Assembly: GCA_000471925.1 (NCBI GenBank)
Contig: CP006668.1
Coordinates: 1 to 64,000 of the forward strand
DNA length: 64,000 nt
Direction: 5' to 3'
Origin: Ralstonia pickettii DTP0602
GTDB taxonomy: Bacteria; Pseudomonadota; Gammaproteobacteria; Burkholderiales; Burkholderiaceae
This document shows positions 60,379 through 64,000 of the stretch, piece by piece (position 1 is the first letter of the stretch; each line of letters starts with the position of its first letter). The notes beneath the pieces are model-generated. The model was not told the origin of the DNA and searched no databases. It worked only from the letters and a program-made list of their open reading frames with translations. The position numbers and the translations under genes are program-made.

Positions 60379-61425
60379 ATGAAGCTGCAGTCTAACGTGC
60401 GCCACGCAACCTCCTGCCCGGCGAAGCGCCGCCTGCCGGCGGTGGCCGTGCTGGGCGCCGCAATCGCTGTTGCCGTGGGTGCCACCGTGCTGCCTGCCGG
60501 CGAGGCGAGGGCCCAGGCGACGCCCCCCGCGCAGCAGAAGACCCAGGTGCCCGGCTACTACCGCATGATGGTCGGCCAGCTCGAAGTCACCGCGCTCTAC
60601 GACGGCTACATCGACCTGGACCCGAAGATCCTCAAGTACACCAGCGCGCGCGAGGTACAGAGCCTGCTGGCGCGGATGTTCGTCGAATCGACGCCGGGCA
60701 TGCAGACCGCGGTCAATGCGTACCTGATCAACACCGGCCGCAACCTGGTGCTGGTCGACACCGGCGCGGCCGGCTGCTTCGGGCCGACGCTGGGCCGCAT
60801 CGGCGAGAACCTGCGCGCCGCGGGATATGCGCCCGAGCAGGTCGACACCGTGCTGCTGACTCACCTGCACGGCGACCACGCCTGCGGCCTGGCCGCCAAC
60901 GGCCAGCCGGCGTTCCCCAATGCCACGGTCTATGTCGACAAGGCCGATGCCGATTACTGGCTGAACGAGGCCACCGCGGCGGCCGCGCCGAAGGACGCGC
61001 AGGGCCTGTTTGCGATGGCGCGTGCGGCGGTCGCCCCATACCAGGCGGCGAACCGCTTCCGCTCCTTCAACGGCGGCGCGGGCGCCGAGCCGATCCCGGG
61101 CGTGCGTGCGGTGCCGGCCTACGGCCATACGCCCGGCCACAGCGGCTACGTGTTCACCTCGGGCAAGGACAGCCTGCTGCTGTGGGGCGACATCATCCAC
61201 AGCCATGCGGTGCAGTTCCGGCGCCCGCAGGTGGCCATCGAGTTCGACACGGACAGCCACGCGGCGGTGATCACGCGCAAGCGCATCCTGGCCGATGCGG
61301 CCAAGGGCCGGTTGTGGGTGGGCGGCGCGCACCTGCCGTTCCCGGGGCTGGGCCATGTGCGTCGCGACGCGGCCGGGTACACCTGGGTGCCGGCCGAGTA
61401 CGGACCGATCCGTACGGACCGATAA
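60379..61425 (+). CDS. exported metallo-beta-lactamase-fold hydrolase
   Basis: A 348-residue periplasmic MBL-fold protein: long signal region ending GEARAQA, then LEVTALYDGYIDL, the metal motif HLHGDH (His162, His164, Asp166, His167), GHTPGHSGYVF and LWGDIIHSHAVQF. Resembles quorum-quenching/penicillin-amidase-type MBL hydrolases often found in the periplasm of Burkholderiales. Substrate not predictable. The start ATGAAGCTGCAG follows ACAGGA. Confidence 0.92.
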   Translation: MKLQSNVRHATSCPAKRRLPAVAVLGAAIAVAVGATVLPAGEARAQATPPAQQKTQVPGYYRMMVGQLEVTALYDGYIDLDPKILKYTSAREVQSLLARMFVESTPGMQTAVNAYLINTGRNLVLVDTGAAGCFGPTLGRIGENLRAAGYAPEQVDTVLLTHLHGDHACGLAANGQPAFPNATVYVDKADADYWLNEATAAAAPKDAQGLFAMARAAVAPYQAANRFRSFNGGAGAEPIPGVRAVPAYGHTPGHSGYVFTSGKDSLLLWGDIIHSHAVQFRRPQVAIEFDTDSHAAVITRKRILADAAKGRLWVGGAHLPFPGLGHVRRDAAGYTWVPAEYGPIRTDR

Positions 61426-61617
61426 CGGCCGGTCGACCAAGGCAACGGCCGCATGCGCAGCCGTTGCCGTTTGCGGGTACGCGTGCTGGCCGCCTTGTTG
61501 TTGCCTAGTCGTTGCCTTCTCCCTCGCCTTGCCGCCTTTTTCGCCTAGAGTCATCCAGTGGCCCCCGCGCGGCGCGTACGGCGTGCGGATCACCTGTCCA
61601 CTGCCGGAGGATTTGCC

Positions 61618-62379
61618 ATGCACACCAGCGCATCTGGGCTCAATTCCGCTCGCCGCCGGCTGCTCGGCGCCGCCGCGGCCGCCTTTGTACTCGTCCTGCC
61701 GCGGGCTGCCTGCGCGCAGGGCAGCCCGGCCGCGGGCCGCGACGGCGCCGCCGCGCAGCGCATCGGCGTGATCGGCTCGGGCCGGATCGGCGGCACCATT
61801 GGCGGGCTGTGGGTCAAGGCCGGGCACCCGGTCCTGTTCTCTTCGCGGCACCCTGAGGCACTCAAGCCACTGGTGGAAGAACTGGGTCCGCTTGCGCGCG
61901 CGGGCACGGTGGCCGAGGCCATCGCGTTTTCCGACGTGCTGTTCCTGGCCACGCCCTACGGCGCGCTGCCGCAGCTCAGCCGCGACCATGCCGATGCCTG
62001 GAAAGGCAAGATCGTGCTCGATGCCACCAACGCCTATGAGCACCGCGATGGCCCGATCACCGAGGAGGCGAAGCGCGACGGCATCGGCCTCACCACCGCG
62101 CGCTACCTGCGCGGCGCGCGCGTGGTGCGGGCCTTCAACTTCATGGGGGCGGCGCAGTTTGCCAGCGAGCACCACCGCAGGGGCGGGCTGGTGGCGGTGC
62201 CCATCGCGGGCGACGACAAGGCCGCGCTCGACGTGGCCGCGCAACTGGTGCGCGCTGCGGGTTTCGAACCGGTGGTGGTGGGGCCGCTGGCGAGCGCGGA
62301 CCGCTTTGCGCCGGGTGGGCCGCTGTTCCGGCAGGTCGGGACGGCCGAGGAATTCCGGCGCAAGATGGGCGGACGCTGA
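61618..62379 (+). CDS. exported Rossmann-fold NADP(H)/F420-reductase-like protein
   Basis: A 253-residue protein with an N-terminal signal that looks Tat-like (Arg12-14 then LLGAAAAAFVLVLPRAACAQ), followed by a NAD(P)-binding domain: IGVIGSGRIGGTIGGLWVKAGHPVLFSSRHPEAL and VLFLATPYGALPQL, IVLDATNAYEH. The fold is that of NADPH-dependent F420 reductase and related oxidoreductases, normally cytoplasmic. Export of a cofactor-loaded Rossmann protein would fit Tat. The RBS GGAGGATTTGCC precedes the ATG. Confidence 0.85.
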   Translation: MHTSASGLNSARRRLLGAAAAAFVLVLPRAACAQGSPAAGRDGAAAQRIGVIGSGRIGGTIGGLWVKAGHPVLFSSRHPEALKPLVEELGPLARAGTVAEAIAFSDVLFLATPYGALPQLSRDHADAWKGKIVLDATNAYEHRDGPITEEAKRDGIGLTTARYLRGARVVRAFNFMGAAQFASEHHRRGGLVAVPIAGDDKAALDVAAQLVRAAGFEPVVVGPLASADRFAPGGPLFRQVGTAEEFRRKMGGR

Positions 62380-62421
62380 CGGTCCGCCGGAGGGCCGCTC
62401 AGGGGCGATTTCAGGGGCGAT

Positions 62422-62811
62422 TCAGGGCCGGCGCCGCTCCATCGCGACCATCGACGGCGTGAAGCCGAGCTGGCCGAAAAACGCGGCTTCGGAGGAGCGC
62501 GCGGCGCGCAGCATCCAGGTGATGTCGGGGTCGTTGCCCATGATGTGCCGCACGAGGGCGCGGCCGATGCCGCGCCGGCGATGGCTGGGTGCCACCGCAA
62601 CCATCGACAGGAAGCCGTCAGAGACGTCGTCGCACAGTGCGCGGGCGAAGCCGACGATCTCGCCGTTCTCCACCGCAACGGCTACGCGCTGGGAATTGGC
62701 GACCAGCCGCGCGAATTTGTCCGGGCCGCCCACCCGTTGAGCCCAGCCGTTGGCGATCAGTAGTTGTCTGGCTGCCTCGATGTCCTCGGGCAACAGGTTA
62801 CGGATTTCCAT
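62422..62811 (-). CDS. GNAT-family N-acetyltransferase
   Basis: A 129-residue GNAT acetyltransferase: MEIRNLLPEDIEAARQLL, VAVENGEIVGFARAL, and the acetyl-CoA loop VAVAPSHRRRGIGRALVRHI. The ATG at 62811 has GGGAGAG upstream; a longer frame to 62889 adds unlike sequence. Substrate unknown. Convergent with the Rossmann-fold gene and divergent from amn. Confidence 0.9.
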   Translation of the reverse strand: MEIRNLLPEDIEAARQLLIANGWAQRVGGPDKFARLVANSQRVAVAVENGEIVGFARALCDDVSDGFLSMVAVAPSHRRRGIGRALVRHIMGNDPDITWMLRAARSSEAAFFGQLGFTPSMVAMERRRP

Positions 62812-63006
62812 TGGCGGCTCTCCCAGTAAAGCATGTACGGCCCCTCGCCGCCCCTTGCCACCAGGGGCGCCGCGAGTCGAGAACGGCACGGGAACCCGTG
62901 CCGCACAATTGGCGGAGTGTAGCGAGCGGGCGCGGGCGCGTCAATTTGGCCTGTGGTGGGGTGGGACGCGCCTCCCGCCCGCGCGCCGGCGCGGTATCAT
63001 GGCTCC

Positions 63007-64000
63007 ATGAACGCCCCCGTCTTTTCCTCCGCCCATCCGGCCGACCAGTTGGCCGAGTTCGCCGACGCCGACGCCGCGCTGGCGCGCATCCGCGAGATCT
63101 ACGAGGCCTCGGTCGGGGCCGTGCGCGCGCGCTTTGACGCGTTCGCCAGCGGCAAGCCGCTGCCCTCGGCCGCGCACGCGTGCTATCCGTACCTGGGCAT
63201 CTCGGTCAATATCGAAACCATGGTCACCGACAGCCGCCCGTCATGGGGCACGGTGGCCTACCCTGGGGTGTACGGCACCACGGTCACGCGCCCCGACCTG
63301 CTGGCGGACTACTACCGCGACCAGATCGAGCGGCTGATGCGCTACCACCGCGTGCCGGTGGTGGTGGGGCTGAGCCGGCGGCCGATCCCGCTGCCATTCG
63401 TGATCGAGGCCTCGACCACCGACATCAGCTACACCCAGGCGCGCGAGCTCGAAGCCTCGTTCGTGCTGCCCGAACTGAGCCGGATCGACGACGGCATCGC
63501 CAACGGCACCTATGAGCCGATCCCGGGCGAGGCCTGGCCGCTGTCGCTGTTCCCCGCCGAGCGCGTGGACCTGGCGCTGCAGCGGCTGTACCACTACACC
63601 GGCACGGCGCCGCAGCATTTCCAGCGCTTCGTGCTGTTCACCAACTACCAGCGTTATGTCGACGAGTTCGTCGCGCTCGGACGCGGGCTGATGGCCAGCA
63701 GCGATGGCGGCGGCTACACCCACTTTGTCGAGCCCGGCGACGTGGTGCAGGAGCTGGGGGGCGTGGAGCCTGAGGACGCCACGCGCCCGCGCGCGCTGCC
63801 GCAGATGCCGGCCTACCACCTGGTGCGCGAAGACAAGCTGGGCGTGACGCTGGTCAATATCGGCGTGGGTCCGTCCAACGCCAAGACCATGACCGACCAC
63901 CTCGCTGTGCTGCGCCCGCATTGCTGGCTGATGGTGGGCCACTGCGGCGGCCTGCGCCGCTCGCAGCAGCTGGGCGACTACGTGCTGGCGCACGCCTATG
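63007..64000 (+). CDS. amn: AMP nucleosidase, truncated by window end
   Basis: The first 331 residues of AMP nucleosidase, which splits AMP to adenine and ribose 5-phosphate. The N-terminal regulatory domain is present (YPYLGISVNIETMVTDSRPSWGTV, GVYGTTVTRPDLLADYY, FVIEASTTDISY), followed by the beginning of the phosphorylase-like catalytic domain (VTLVNIGVGPSNAKTMTDHL, LMVGHCGGLRRSQQLGDYVLAHAY). No stop is reached. Start ATGAACGCCCCC, about 195 bases after the divergent GNAT gene. Confidence 0.95.
   Translation, partial: MNAPVFSSAHPADQLAEFADADAALARIREIYEASVGAVRARFDAFASGKPLPSAAHACYPYLGISVNIETMVTDSRPSWGTVAYPGVYGTTVTRPDLLADYYRDQIERLMRYHRVPVVVGLSRRPIPLPFVIEASTTDISYTQARELEASFVLPELSRIDDGIANGTYEPIPGEAWPLSLFPAERVDLALQRLYHYTGTAPQHFQRFVLFTNYQRYVDEFVALGRGLMASSDGGGYTHFVEPGDVVQELGGVEPEDATRPRALPQMPAYHLVREDKLGVTLVNIGVGPSNAKTMTDHLAVLRPHCWLMVGHCGGLRRSQQLGDYVLAHAY

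Noticed and set aside
59071..62244. 1057-residue open frame on the minus strand
   Set aside because: Runs antisense through the Bug, metallo-hydrolase and Rossmann-fold genes and a terminator; composition of a shadow frame.
62884..62903. Hairpin CGGCACGGG/CCCGTGCCG between GNAT and amn genes
   Set aside because: Loop of two bases and no T-run, placed between divergent genes; not a terminator.

Overview
The window is GC-rich betaproteobacterial DNA and reads as a secondary chromosome (chromid) of a Cupriavidus/Ralstonia-type organism. The reasons are a plasmid-type RepA initiator beside a compact ParA/ParB pair with two identical parS-like palindromes, several Bug/TctC-type periplasmic receptors, and a strongly accessory gene content. 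The species call is inference; no rRNA or tRNA was seen.

Layout. 0.1-3.8 kb: replication and partition module (repA, a cold-shock gene, parA-parB, palindromes, strong bidirectional terminators). 3.9-5.7 kb: a tyrosine-recombinase-like gene whose catalytic end is not recognisable. 6.3-13.6 kb: two pseudo-receiver regulators, a small unknown protein, a DUF1839 + glycoside-hydrolase-2-like pair and a Crp/Fnr regulator. 13.7-36.9 kb: a surface-polysaccharide locus. It has two Wzc-type proteins, wza-wzb, a PglF/WbpM-type dehydratase, a PglE-type aminotransferase, a PglD-type acyltransferase and a PglC-type phosphoglycosyltransferase, which together look like a bacillosamine-type (diamino-sugar) pathway. 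An acyl-activation module (ACP, SDR, AMP ligase, LuxE-like, LuxC-like) is embedded in it, with a PAP2-like protein, a PLP-fold protein, a FemAB-like transferase, a family 2 glycosyltransferase and a LuxR-type regulator. An IS256 remnant with ~100-bp repeats and a glycosyltransferase remnant mark decay and rearrangement inside it.

37.7-47.3 kb: small envelope proteins, cyanase, a CynX-like exporter, a deaminase, a LysR regulator, a phosphoribosyltransferase, and a GntR-controlled block with Bug receptor and aconitase-type large and small subunits. 48.0-53.3 kb: the most unusual locus, which resembles a Fap-type functional-amyloid system. It encodes a 512-aa Gly/Ala/Ser-rich secreted protein, two secreted proteins carrying a KLD(D/E)(I/M)RGG motif, a free C39-type cysteine peptidase, and an outer-membrane barrel protein with an N-terminal coiled coil. 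The simplest reading is that the C39 peptidase trims the RGG-motif proteins and the barrel exports a fibre; this is inference. 53.5-64 kb: a membrane protein, ABC substrate-binding protein, SDR, LysR/AtuA/Bug block, metallo-beta-lactamase-fold enzyme, exported Rossmann-fold protein, GNAT enzyme and the start of AMP nucleosidase (amn), cut by the window end.

Two signals cross gene boundaries: a 17-bp intergenic motif (GCGTACC..(N)..TTCTGCG) found six times, and TGTGACA-type palindromes and repeats upstream of the LuxR-type gene at 36.9 kb and of the amyloid-like locus.
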